NCBI GenBank assembly: GCA_023489135.1
Contig: JAMDCE010000576.1
Coordinates: 17,937-31,993 of the forward strand
Direction of reading: 5' to 3'
DNA: 14,057 nt
DNA from: Chloroflexota bacterium
GTDB taxonomy: Bacteria; Chloroflexota; Chloroflexia; JAMDCE01
Below the pieces are notes generated by a model. It had not been told where the DNA came from. It ran no database searches and worked only from the letters and a program-made list of their open reading frames with translations. The number at the start of each line of letters is the position of its first letter. Position 1 is the first letter of the stretch. Below are positions 1 to 6,657 of the stretch, piece by piece. The translations under genes and the position numbers were made by a program.

Positions 1-2
1 CA

Positions 3-872
3 TTTGCGGAGGGAGGCCGGGAGAGCGACGGCAACAGGGGGAGGCTCGGCCTGCTTCCCAAGGAGCGTCTTGGCCGGACCCATCGACAAAAAGAACAAGG
101 ACAAAAAGAACAAGGACCGGTACAATGGCCTGTACTGGCGCTAATAGGCGATGAGGTTCAAGACCAGATTCGAGGCGTGGCTCTCGACTTCCACCCTGAG
201 CGACTTATAATCGAGCCTTCCACAGCTGCCGCGGTACCAGGTGTGCTGGAGGGAATTCGGCGGGTCTCGATAGAGGGGTTCGTAAGAAGGATCAGGCGCA
301 TTCTGGTGCTCGATGCTTCCACTTTCGGAAAGTATTATGCCAGCAGCACTCGCTTCGTGGAGTCTCGGATCGAGGTCTCCGACCTCGTCGTCGTGAACAA
401 GTGCGATCTGGTCGAGCCCAGGGAAGCGCTGTGGATTCAGGACGTGGTGGGACGAGTGAATCGAGAAGCGCGCGCGCTCCTTGCTTCTTTTGGGCGCGTG
501 GACGGAGAGGAGTTTCGATCGGAAGCGCTCCCGCCTGAGCTCGACGACGGGAAAGCGGAGATCGAGTGTTGCAGCAGCGCCTTCACCGGAGCGTTCGACA
601 GAGATGCCCTGCTTGTCCTGTTTGAAGAGTTCAGACGCTCGGACATAGGGCGGGTCAGCCGGGCGAAGGGCGTATTCCGAACCGCCGAGGGGTGGGTTCA
701 GATCGATTACGCCAACGGCGAGGTTATCGTGCAGACGGCGGCCGATTCGGCTGTTAGCCGTATTGCCCTGATCGGGGTTGGAATAGATTGGATTCAACTG
801 GACAGTAAACTCAACTGCTGTCTCCTGGCAGACCTGCATAGCGTGGAGGGTTGTGATAATGGTGGAATGTAA
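3..872 (+). CDS. CobW/HypB/UreG-family GTPase, N-terminally incomplete
   Basis: This is the C-terminal two-thirds of a CobW-type GTPase, a family of metal or cofactor chaperones. Counting from the GTG at 177, IIEPS is at residues 11-15, the guanine-specificity motif NKCD at 74-77, and a CobW C-terminal region (RAKG...GW, then ALIGVGID) follows at about 163-212. The frame has no stop back to the left edge and family-like residues (ALIGDEVQDQIRG) begin near base 138, so GTG 177 is unlikely to be the true start. The P-loop is not in the window, and no CxCC metal motif is seen where it should be (about 125-140). Upstream of 138 the frame does not resemble the family, so the gene may be cut by the edge, frameshifted or degraded. 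It overlaps the activator gene by 14 bases. Inferred role: loading metal or corrinoid into the downstream methyltransferase proteins. The family call is firm; the 5' end is not. Confidence 0.72.
   Translation, partial: FAEGGRESDGNRGRLGLLPKERLGRTHRQKEQGQKEQGPVQWPVLALIGDEVQDQIRGVALDFHPERLIIEPSTAAAVPGVLEGIRRVSIEGFVRRIRRILVLDASTFGKYYASSTRFVESRIEVSDLVVVNKCDLVEPREALWIQDVVGRVNREARALLASFGRVDGEEFRSEALPPELDDGKAEIECCSSAFTGAFDRDALLVLFEEFRRSDIGRVSRAKGVFRTAEGWVQIDYANGEVIVQTAADSAVSRIALIGVGIDWIQLDSKLNCCLLADLHSVEGCDNGGM
88..117. repeat. 15-bp perfect tandem duplication
   Basis: The unit AAAAAGAACAAGGAC occurs twice head to tail (88-102 and 103-117). In the frame starting at base 1 it reads KKNKD twice and runs to a stop at 142-144. 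The repeat lies just before the point where GTPase-like sequence becomes recognisable, so it may mark a slippage event or an assembly fault in the GTPase gene. Confidence 0.85.
845..850 (+). promoter_or_regulatory. Ribosome binding site setting the activator start
   Basis: GGAGGG lies 8 bases before ATG 859 but only 2 bases before the alternative GTG 853. This favours ATG 859 as the start. The site is inside the 3' end of the GTPase gene, which suggests translational coupling. Confidence 0.7.
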
Positions 873-2811
873 AGTCATATTCCAGCCGTCGGGCAGGCGT
901 GGCCTGATCGAACAGGGCAAGACCCTGTTGGAGGCCGCCCGTGAGCTCGGCGTCGAGATAGAGACCGTGTGTGGCGAAAAGCACACCTGCGGCAAGTGTA
1001 AGGTGCGCATCGAGGAGGGCTTTTTCCAGAGACACGGAATCGAGTCGGGCATGGGCCACCTCTCACCCGTCACGCAAGACGAGCTCAAGTTCATTAAAGA
1101 AGCCGACCGGGCTAACAATACTCGTCTCGCCTGTCAGACGAGAGTCCAGGGGGACGTTCTTGTTTTCGTTCCCGAGATCAGTCGAAGGACCAAGCAGATA
1201 GTTCGCAAGGCGGCAACTGAGCGAGCAATCACCCTCGCTCCGGCGGTCAAGAAGTACTACGTGGAGCTGCCGAAACCCTCGCTGGTGGATTCGCTGGGTG
1301 ATTTCGAACGGCTCTCCAATGCCCTGACTTCTACCTACGAGCTCACGGGCCTGGAGATCGACTACGCCGCGCTGAAGGGTCTTCCGGCCGCGCTGCGCAA
1401 CGGCGATTGGAAGGTCACTGCTTCCATCTGGCAAAACAGACGGATCATCGCGATAGAGCCGGGTTTTGTGGAAGACACGCACGGGCTGGCCGTAGACATT
1501 GGCACCACCACGGTGGTCGGTTTTCTCACCGAGATGCGCAGCGGCAAGGTGCTGGCCACCGAATCGATGATGAATCCTCAGGTGGCTTACGGCGAGGACG
1601 TGATGTCGCGCATCACCTACGCCATGAGCCAGGAGGACGGCCTGGAGAAGATGCACGCCGCGATCGTCGAAGGCCTGAACACCATAGCCCGAAGGGCGGC
1701 GGCCCAGGCGGGCATCAGGCCAGAGGATATCCTCGAAATGGTGGTCGTGGGCAACACGGTGATGCACCACATTTTCTTGAACATCGATCCCAGGAATGTG
1801 GGCATGTCGCCTTTCACTCCGGCTCGCAATAGTTCCATCGACGTCAGGGCGAGTGATCTCGGTCTCAAGATCAATCCGTCGGCCAACGTGCACGTGCTGC
1901 CGAACGAAGCCGGTTTCGTGGGTGCCGACAACGTGGGGGTGCTTCTGGCCGAAGAGCCTTACAACCAGGACGAGGCCGTTCTGATCATAGACATCGGAAC
2001 CAACGGCGAGCTAGTATTGGGGAACCGGCACAAGATGATCTCGTGCTCCTGCGCCACCGGTCCGGCGCTGGAGGGCGCCCACATCAACTTCGGCATGCGC
2101 GCCGCGCCGGGAGCCATCGAGAGGATCAAGATCGATCCTCATTCGCTCGACGTGCAGTTCAAAGTGATCGGCAAGGCGGAATGGCATACCAGCTATCCCG
2201 CGGGCGAGGTCGGAGCCAAGGGCATCTGCGGGTCGGGCATCATCGACGCCGTGGCGGAGATGTTCAAAGCAGGTGTGCTGCAAAGGAACGGCGCCTTCGC
2301 CAAGAATCTGGATTCCCCTCGCCTCACCAAGTCCGCGGACGGCAGGCCCCAGTTCGTGATCGCCCGAGCCGAGGAGACCTCGATCGGACAGGACATCACG
2401 GTTTCTCTGAAAGACGTCCGGGCCGTTCAACTGGCCAAGGGTGCGCTGTATTGCGGGGCAAAGATCCTTCTGCGCCGTTTCGGGGTCTCGCATCCGGACA
2501 GGGTGATACTGGCCGGCGCCTTCGGCAGCTACATCGATCGCGAGCAGGCGATGGTATTGGGATTGTTCCCGGACTGCGACTTGAATAGAGTGTACTCTGT
2601 GGGCAACGCAGCCGGGGACGGGGCTCGCATAGCCTTGCTGAACGCGGCCAAGCGCGCCGAAGCCGACGAGGTCGCTCGCCGGGTGGAATACGTTGAGCTG
2701 GCGACGGAGCCTGATTTCAGCCGTGAGTTCACGGACGCAATGTATTTCCCCCATCAAAAAGACGAGTTCAAGCATATCGCCGAGGTCCTGGAAGCGATCC
2801 CCAGGCGGTGA
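859..2811 (+). CDS. Reductive activator of corrinoid proteins ([2Fe-2S] + ASKHA/DUF4445)
   Basis: This cytoplasmic 650-residue protein should use ATP to drive reduction of inactivated Co(II) corrinoid back to Co(I), like RACo/AcsV, Orf7 and the O-demethylase activases. The N-terminus is a plant-type ferredoxin domain with cluster ligands C38, C44, C47 and C92 (CX5CX2C plus a distal Cys). A linker region follows to about residue 205. The ASKHA ATPase part then shows DIGTTTVVG (213-221), VVVGNTVMHH (295-304), IIDIGTNGE (376-384), CATGPALEG (398-406), GICGSGIID (455-463) and LAGAFGSYID (551-560). Length is normal for the family. The [2Fe-2S] architecture is the bacterial type, unlike methanogen RamA with its C-terminal [4Fe-4S] clusters. 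ATG 859 is chosen for its spacing from GGAGGG. It lies directly upstream of the methyltransferase and corrinoid-protein genes it would service. Confidence 0.93.
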   Translation: MVECKVIFQPSGRRGLIEQGKTLLEAARELGVEIETVCGEKHTCGKCKVRIEEGFFQRHGIESGMGHLSPVTQDELKFIKEADRANNTRLACQTRVQGDVLVFVPEISRRTKQIVRKAATERAITLAPAVKKYYVELPKPSLVDSLGDFERLSNALTSTYELTGLEIDYAALKGLPAALRNGDWKVTASIWQNRRIIAIEPGFVEDTHGLAVDIGTTTVVGFLTEMRSGKVLATESMMNPQVAYGEDVMSRITYAMSQEDGLEKMHAAIVEGLNTIARRAAAQAGIRPEDILEMVVVGNTVMHHIFLNIDPRNVGMSPFTPARNSSIDVRASDLGLKINPSANVHVLPNEAGFVGADNVGVLLAEEPYNQDEAVLIIDIGTNGELVLGNRHKMISCSCATGPALEGAHINFGMRAAPGAIERIKIDPHSLDVQFKVIGKAEWHTSYPAGEVGAKGICGSGIIDAVAEMFKAGVLQRNGAFAKNLDSPRLTKSADGRPQFVIARAEETSIGQDITVSLKDVRAVQLAKGALYCGAKILLRRFGVSHPDRVILAGAFGSYIDREQAMVLGLFPDCDLNRVYSVGNAAGDGARIALLNAAKRAEADEVARRVEYVELATEPDFSREFTDAMYFPHQKDEFKHIAEVLEAIPRR

Positions 2812-2843
2812 GGAGAAAAAGGGGGGCGGGGGACGGGCGCATC

Positions 2844-2877
2844 ACCTCTCCCTCTGGGAGAGGTCGGCCGAAGGCCG
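2844..2877. repeat. REP-like palindromic intergenic element
   Basis: Two adjacent hairpins occupy the 102-base gap. The first has a 9-bp stem (2844-2852 with 2856-2864) and a TCT loop. The second has a 5-bp stem (2865-2869 with 2873-2877) and a GAA loop, and GGGTGAGGG follows. This matches a widely dispersed bacterial intergenic palindrome whose false translations (SLWERSAEGRVR, or SPRGRG on the other strand) are common in databases; that identification is from memory. It could act as an RNA stabiliser or attenuator between the activator and mtrH-like cistrons. There is no T-run, so it is not a classic terminator. Confidence 0.75.
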
Positions 2878-2913
2878 GGTGAGGGTCGCGGCCAGTTGGG
2901 ATAGGGAGGAAAC

Positions 2914-3852
2914 ATGTTTCTTCTAGACAAAGAACAAAAAGTCGCCTCGATTGGCGGCATCAAGATCGGAGGTCAACCGGGCGAGAACCCCACGGTGCTC
3001 ATCGGGTCCATGTTCCATAAGGGTGATCGCCTGATAGAAAGCCGCCGGGAGCGCAGGTTCGATCGCGAGAAGGCGGTGGAGTACATTCGCCGTCAGGAGG
3101 AGCTTTCCCACCAGACGGGCATCCCGGGAATGATGGATATCGTGGCCAATTCGGGCGATGAGTTCAAGGACTACATAGATTTCTTCGTGAAGACCACGGA
3201 CATGCCTTTCTCCATCGATGCCTGGAACCTGAAGCCCAAGCTCGAAGCGGCGCGGTTCGTGGCTGATCTGGGGCTCGTCGATCGGCTGCTGTATAACAGC
3301 ATCACACCCTGGGGAACCGACAACGAGGAAGAGGTGGCTACCGTTGCGGAGCTGGGGGTGAAGAACGTTCTTCTATGCGTGTTCGATAACGACGACCCGA
3401 CGCCGGCGGGGCGAGTCAACTCGTTGGCCAAGCTCCTGGGGGTGGTGGGAGCGGGTGGATTCGAGAACATTCTGGTGGACACTTCGGTTCTCAATCTCCC
3501 CTCGACCACTTTCACGCTGCTGGCCAACTATCAGGTGAAGAAGGAGTTCGGCTTCCCTTGCGGCTGCGCGGCTGCCAACGCTACCTACGCCTGGAAGGAG
3601 GCCCGCGAGAAATGGGATGGCTGGGGGTTCGCGGGACTCGACGCCGCGGCCAACGGCATCGCCGCCTTTTTGTGGAGTGATTTCCTTTTCTACGGGCCGG
3701 CGGTAAATTCGCGGTGGGTCTTTCCGGCCGTGGCTGCGGCGGACCTGATGCTTTCGACTATGTACTACCAGGAATCCGGAAGCGCTCCCTCTAATTCCGA
3801 GCACCCGCTATATCGATTGTTCCCTGATTTCGCCGCCAAGCTGCCGAAGTGA
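2914..3852 (+). CDS. MtrH-family corrinoid:pterin methyltransferase
   Basis: This soluble 312-residue protein belongs to the family of tetrahydromethanopterin S-methyltransferase subunit H. The family moves a methyl group between a corrinoid cofactor and a reduced pterin. Family signatures are PTVLIGSMFHKGD (26-38), the EELSHQTG...MMDIV stretch (62-77), SIDAW (100-104), LLYNSI (125-130), ILVDTSVLNLPS (186-197) and EFGFPCGCAAANA (211-223). No membrane Mtr subunits are nearby, so it most likely works alone as the second methyltransferase (MT-II) of a bacterial system, with tetrahydrofolate the likely acceptor. This matches the role proposed for MtoA in methoxydotrophic archaea. The start follows GGGAGG with good spacing. 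The UroD-family gene begins 19 bases after its stop. The exact pterin cannot be read from sequence. Confidence 0.9.
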   Translation: MFLLDKEQKVASIGGIKIGGQPGENPTVLIGSMFHKGDRLIESRRERRFDREKAVEYIRRQEELSHQTGIPGMMDIVANSGDEFKDYIDFFVKTTDMPFSIDAWNLKPKLEAARFVADLGLVDRLLYNSITPWGTDNEEEVATVAELGVKNVLLCVFDNDDPTPAGRVNSLAKLLGVVGAGGFENILVDTSVLNLPSTTFTLLANYQVKKEFGFPCGCAAANATYAWKEAREKWDGWGFAGLDAAANGIAAFLWSDFLFYGPAVNSRWVFPAVAAADLMLSTMYYQESGSAPSNSEHPLYRLFPDFAAKLPK

Positions 3853-3871
3853 GAAGCAGGAGGTTCGTTCT

Positions 3872-4912
3872 GTGCAGGGCAAGATGACATCCAGAGAGCT
3901 GGTCCTTAATCTATTGAACAAGCGCCCCATAGATAGGATGCCGTGTTTCAGCGGCATGGGTAGCGTGACTGTGGCCGGTATGGAGAAGTGCGGGGTGAAA
4001 TTCAGCCGCGTGCACTTCGATGCCGCTGAAATGGCGGCCCTGGCAGCCACCACCCCGGAGATGTACGGCTTCGATTCGGCAGTGGTGCCCTTCGACGTCG
4101 GCGTGGAGGCAGAGCTGTTAGGGGCCAAGCTCAACCCTTACGAGGACAGCGAGGAGCTATTGTATCCGACGCTGCGGGACAAGATTGCCAGGACGGTCGA
4201 TGACCTCATGATTCCCGAAGACCTGGCGAGTCAAGGAAGGGTGCCGGTCGTGACCAAGGCTGTGGGCTTGCTCAAGGAGCGGTTCGGTGATAGAATTGCC
4301 GTCGGCACGTACGTTCTTGGCCCGTTCACGCTGGCTGGCCAGGCCATGGAGCTCAATGACATCCTCAAGATGTCGGCCAAGGACCCCGCCGGTATGTCCC
4401 GCATTCTCGACGTTCTTACCGAGTTGATTATCCGGCTGGCCGGCATTTACCGGGATGCGGGCGCCGACTACATCACCATTCGTGAAATGGGGGCTTCCTC
4501 GGGAATGGTTAGCCCCCGGACCTTTTCCAACGTGGTCAAGCCGCACTTGATTCGCGCTATCCAGAATATGCCGCGACCGGTGGTTCTGCACATCTGTGGC
4601 AAAACCAACCCTATCATCACCCACATGCTGGAATGCGGAGCGGATGCATTGAGCGTCGATCACAAGAATGACCTGACGGCGACGCGAGCCACGATCGGGA
4701 GCGAGCCGGTGCTCCTGGGCAACCTGGACGGCTACAACGTGCTGGTGTTTGGCACGCCGGATGTGGTGAGAAGCGCGGTAAAGGATTGTGTCGACCAGGG
4801 AATCAGCGCCGTTTGGCCCGGGTGTGACATTTGGCCCACGGCCTCACCCGAGAACATGACCGCCCTGGTGAAAGCGGTTCGTGAGCATGGCGGCGAAAGG
4901 GTCAGCCGTTAG
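3872..4912 (+). CDS. UroD/MtaA-family corrinoid methyltransferase
   Basis: This 346-residue TIM-barrel protein is of the uroporphyrinogen-decarboxylase superfamily, methyltransferase branch (MtaA, MtbA, CmuA, VdmB/OdmB/MtoB). The Zn-ligand pattern HxC...C is intact: H240 and C242 in LHICGK, and C318 in PGCDIW, close to the spacing known for methanogen MtaA. Other conserved pieces are PF.LAG (151-156), GADYITIREM (197-206), ALSVDHKNDL (259-268) and LLGNLDG (281-287). Zinc in this branch activates a thiol or binds the methyl donor or acceptor. With an MtrH-like protein next door, this enzyme is probably MT-I, taking methyl from the substrate to the corrinoid protein. The GTG start has AGGAGG 8 bases upstream. 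It is not the haem enzyme HemE, because of the zinc site and the neighbours. The substrate is unknown. Confidence 0.9.
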   Translation: MQGKMTSRELVLNLLNKRPIDRMPCFSGMGSVTVAGMEKCGVKFSRVHFDAAEMAALAATTPEMYGFDSAVVPFDVGVEAELLGAKLNPYEDSEELLYPTLRDKIARTVDDLMIPEDLASQGRVPVVTKAVGLLKERFGDRIAVGTYVLGPFTLAGQAMELNDILKMSAKDPAGMSRILDVLTELIIRLAGIYRDAGADYITIREMGASSGMVSPRTFSNVVKPHLIRAIQNMPRPVVLHICGKTNPIITHMLECGADALSVDHKNDLTATRATIGSEPVLLGNLDGYNVLVFGTPDVVRSAVKDCVDQGISAVWPGCDIWPTASPENMTALVKAVREHGGERVSR

Positions 4913-4931
4913 ATTTTGGCATCGTGCCATT

Positions 4932-4937
4932 GGGAGG
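4932..4937 (+). promoter_or_regulatory. Ribosome binding site setting the corrinoid-protein start
   Basis: GGGAGG lies 7 bases before GTG 4945. The longer option, GTG 4924, has no Shine-Dalgarno-like sequence before it and would place this site inside the coding region. The shorter start is therefore preferred. Confidence 0.65.
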
Positions 4938-4944
4938 TAGGAAA

Positions 4945-5610
4945 GTGCCAACCGAAGAGATCAAGAAGGCAATTATCGAAGACCTTAAGAAGGCGGTAAT
5001 CGAGTACGACGAGGACCTTTCAAGGGATGCCAGCAACCGGGCTCTGGCGGAGGGGGTCGACGCCTACGAGGCCGTTATGGAAGGGCTGGCCGCAGGCATG
5101 GAGGTGGTAGGCAAGTTGTTCGACCAACAGGAGTACTTCGTGCCCGAGGTGCTGATGTGCGCCGATGCCCTCTACGCCGGTCTTGAAATCCTCAAGCCTC
5201 ACATTCGACAGGAGGACAGGGCCAGGATCAAGGGCCAGGTGGTCATCGGGGTGGTTCAAGGCGACGTTCACGACATCGGTAAGAATCTGGTGAAGATGAT
5301 GTTCGAGGTGGCGGGCTTCACCGTGCACGACCTTGGCGTCGACGTGCCCCTGGAGAAGTTCGTGGAGGAGCAGCTTCGCACGGACTCCGATATCCTCTGT
5401 CTCTCCGCCATGATGACGACCACCATGATGGGAATGAAGGGCGTGATCGATGGTGTCAAGCAAAAGAATCCTCACGTCAAGGTTCTGGTGGGCGGCGCTC
5501 CTTTGACGCCGGAGGTAGCTCAAAAGCTCGGAGCCGATGGCTATTCGGACAACGCCACCAATGCCGTTACCGAGGCCATTAATATGGTGGCTTCGCTGCG
5601 CAGGATGTAG
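4945..5610 (+). CDS. Corrinoid (B12-binding) methyl-carrier protein, MtaC/MtbC/MtoC type
   Basis: This 221-residue protein is the methyl shuttle between the two methyltransferases. An N-terminal helical cap domain (about 1-90) precedes a Rossmann-like B12-binding domain. That domain has the DxHxxG signature DVHDIG at 107-112, with H109 the expected lower axial cobalt ligand. It also has the SAMMTTTM loop (154-161) and the GG motif LVGGAP (181-186) that hold the nucleotide tail. Length is typical for MtbC/MttC-like proteins. Start GTG 4945 follows GGGAGG by 7 bases. It lies 32 bases after the UroD gene, so co-expression is likely. The cobalt would be oxidised occasionally and rescued by the activator encoded upstream. 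The substrate cannot be told from this subunit. Confidence 0.93.
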   Translation: MPTEEIKKAIIEDLKKAVIEYDEDLSRDASNRALAEGVDAYEAVMEGLAAGMEVVGKLFDQQEYFVPEVLMCADALYAGLEILKPHIRQEDRARIKGQVVIGVVQGDVHDIGKNLVKMMFEVAGFTVHDLGVDVPLEKFVEEQLRTDSDILCLSAMMTTTMMGMKGVIDGVKQKNPHVKVLVGGAPLTPEVAQKLGADGYSDNATNAVTEAINMVASLRRM

Positions 5611-5631
5611 CGCGTTTTAGCGCAAGTGACT

Positions 5632-5637
5632 GGAGGG
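5632..5637 (+). promoter_or_regulatory. Ribosome binding site for a TTG start
   Basis: GGAGGG ends 1 base before TTG 5639 but 7 bases before TTG 5645. Only the second spacing is workable, so the hydrolase probably starts at TTG 5645. No ATG in the frame precedes the catalytic Asp. Confidence 0.6.
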
Positions 5638-5644
5638 CTTGATC

Positions 5645-6283
5645 TTGCTGGCAAGTTTAGAATCTCAGGTCGATCCCAAGCACACCGCAGTAATTGTCGT
5701 CGACGTGCAGAATGACTATTGCGCTGGGGGAGGTGCCCTTCATCTTAGGGGGAATGACGTTAGCCTGGCGCAGGAGATGGTTCCCCGACTGGGCGTCCTC
5801 CTCGAAGAGGCGCGACGCGTCGGCACCAGAATCATCTGGGTCAAGATGCTGAACCTGGAGTGGACGGCTTCCGCCGTGCGGCGGGCCTGCCTGGCAATGA
5901 CCAACCGTACCACGATTTCCTCCTGCCAGGCGGGCACCTGGGGTCAAGACTATTATGAGCTAAGGCCGGCTCCAGGCGACATCGAGATTTCCAAGTATCG
6001 CTACAGCGCCTTCATCGGTACCAACCTCGATCTGATCCTGCGCAGCTTGCAGATCAAGACTCTTATTATGACCGGGGTCGCGACCAACGTGTGTGTGGAG
6101 TCCACGGCGCGGGATGGCTATATGATGGACTACTACGTCGTCTTCCTCGACGATTGCACCGCGGCGTTCAAGCCAGAGGCTCACCAGGCTACACTGGATA
6201 ACATGGCCGAGTACTTTGGCATCGTCACATCCTCGACGGAGGTGATCAATACCTGGAGAACTGAGAGATCTAATGCCAAGTGA
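5645..6283 (+). CDS. Isochorismatase-family cysteine hydrolase (RutB / N-carbamoylsarcosine amidase-like)
   Basis: The protein has 212 residues and a complete Asp-Lys-Cys triad: D20 in VVDVQND, K117 in EISKYRYSAF and C150 in TGVATNVCVES, with the usual cis-peptide region V145-A146. The stretch around GTNLD...GVATNVCVESTARDG most resembles ureidoacrylate amidohydrolase (RutB) and N-carbamoylsarcosine amidohydrolase, which cleave carbamoyl-type C-N bonds in the cytoplasm. No other pyrimidine-degradation genes are visible. The gene starts 34 bases after the corrinoid-protein gene, in the same transcription unit, so it may release or process the methylated substrate, for example an N-methyl amide or carbamoyl compound; this is inference. 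The TTG start is chosen for its spacing from GGAGGG. The family call is firm; the substrate is open. Confidence 0.88.
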   Translation: MLASLESQVDPKHTAVIVVDVQNDYCAGGGALHLRGNDVSLAQEMVPRLGVLLEEARRVGTRIIWVKMLNLEWTASAVRRACLAMTNRTTISSCQAGTWGQDYYELRPAPGDIEISKYRYSAFIGTNLDLILRSLQIKTLIMTGVATNVCVESTARDGYMMDYYVVFLDDCTAAFKPEAHQATLDNMAEYFGIVTSSTEVINTWRTERSNAK

Positions 6284-6657
6284 TGATGCCTGGATACCTT
6301 CCGCCGGTGAACGTAGGTTTGCTGGAGATCATCAAGCTGTGGATAGCGATTTCCAGCGGTGCGCTCATCGTCCTCCACATAGCCGTGATGCCGTCCATCG
6401 GGATAGCTGCCAAGCGCTCGGCCTCGGAGTTGGTCAGGGGCAGGCCCTCTCGTGCTTTCTACCTGGGCGCCGTCTTCTTCGGACTGCTGGTGCCCATCGT
6501 GATAGGTGTTTTCGGCTACGCGACGGAGCTACCCTTGCCGCTGCTGGGAATTGTGGGCCTGTCGTTCCTGATCGGCGATTCTTACCACATCTACTGTATA
6601 GCCAAGGTCGGCTTCTATCGTCCCTTGTTGGGTGAGTCCCTCGGGCGACTATTATGA
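6283..6657 (+). CDS. Short membrane protein resembling the C-terminal part of NrfD/PsrC
   Basis: The protein has 124 residues from ATG 6283, with three predicted membrane spans (about 13-39, 58-80 and 82-106). The order of a charged loop (AAKRSASELVRGRPSRAF), a GAVFFGLLVPIVIG helix and a final helix ending in KVGFYRPLLG resembles the last helices of NrfD/DmsC/PsrC quinone-interacting anchors. Those are usually 300 residues or more, so this is a fragment or a reduced form. The ATG shares its A with the hydrolase stop (TGATG); GTG 6280 would give a 4-base overlap instead. The next small ORF overlaps its own stop. The coupled ends suggest it is translated rather than decaying. No partner iron-sulfur or molybdopterin subunit is present. 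A role in electron delivery to the corrinoid activator is possible but speculative. Confidence 0.6.
   Translation: MMPGYLPPVNVGLLEIIKLWIAISSGALIVLHIAVMPSIGIAAKRSASELVRGRPSRAFYLGAVFFGLLVPIVIGVFGYATELPLPLLGIVGLSFLIGDSYHIYCIAKVGFYRPLLGESLGRLL

Noticed and set aside
141..1118. - strand open frame opposite the GTPase and activator genes
   Set aside because: Both + strand proteins show family motifs through this stretch, and the - frame has low-complexity composition and no domain.
1063..1893. - strand open frame inside the activator gene
   Set aside because: It lies opposite the ASKHA ATPase motifs; His/Arg-rich composition typical of an antisense frame.
2693..2963. Open frames reading SLWERSAEGRVR (+) and SPGLRPTSPRGRG (-)
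   Set aside because: These are translations of the palindromic intergenic repeat, a known type of false ORF, not genes.
3872..4912. HemE, the haem-pathway uroporphyrinogen decarboxylase
   Set aside because: The intact HxC...C zinc site and the corrinoid neighbours place it in the methyltransferase branch; no other haem genes are present.
4924..4944. Longer corrinoid-protein start at GTG 4924
   Set aside because: No Shine-Dalgarno site precedes it, and the strong GGGAGG at 4932-4937 would be inside the coding region.
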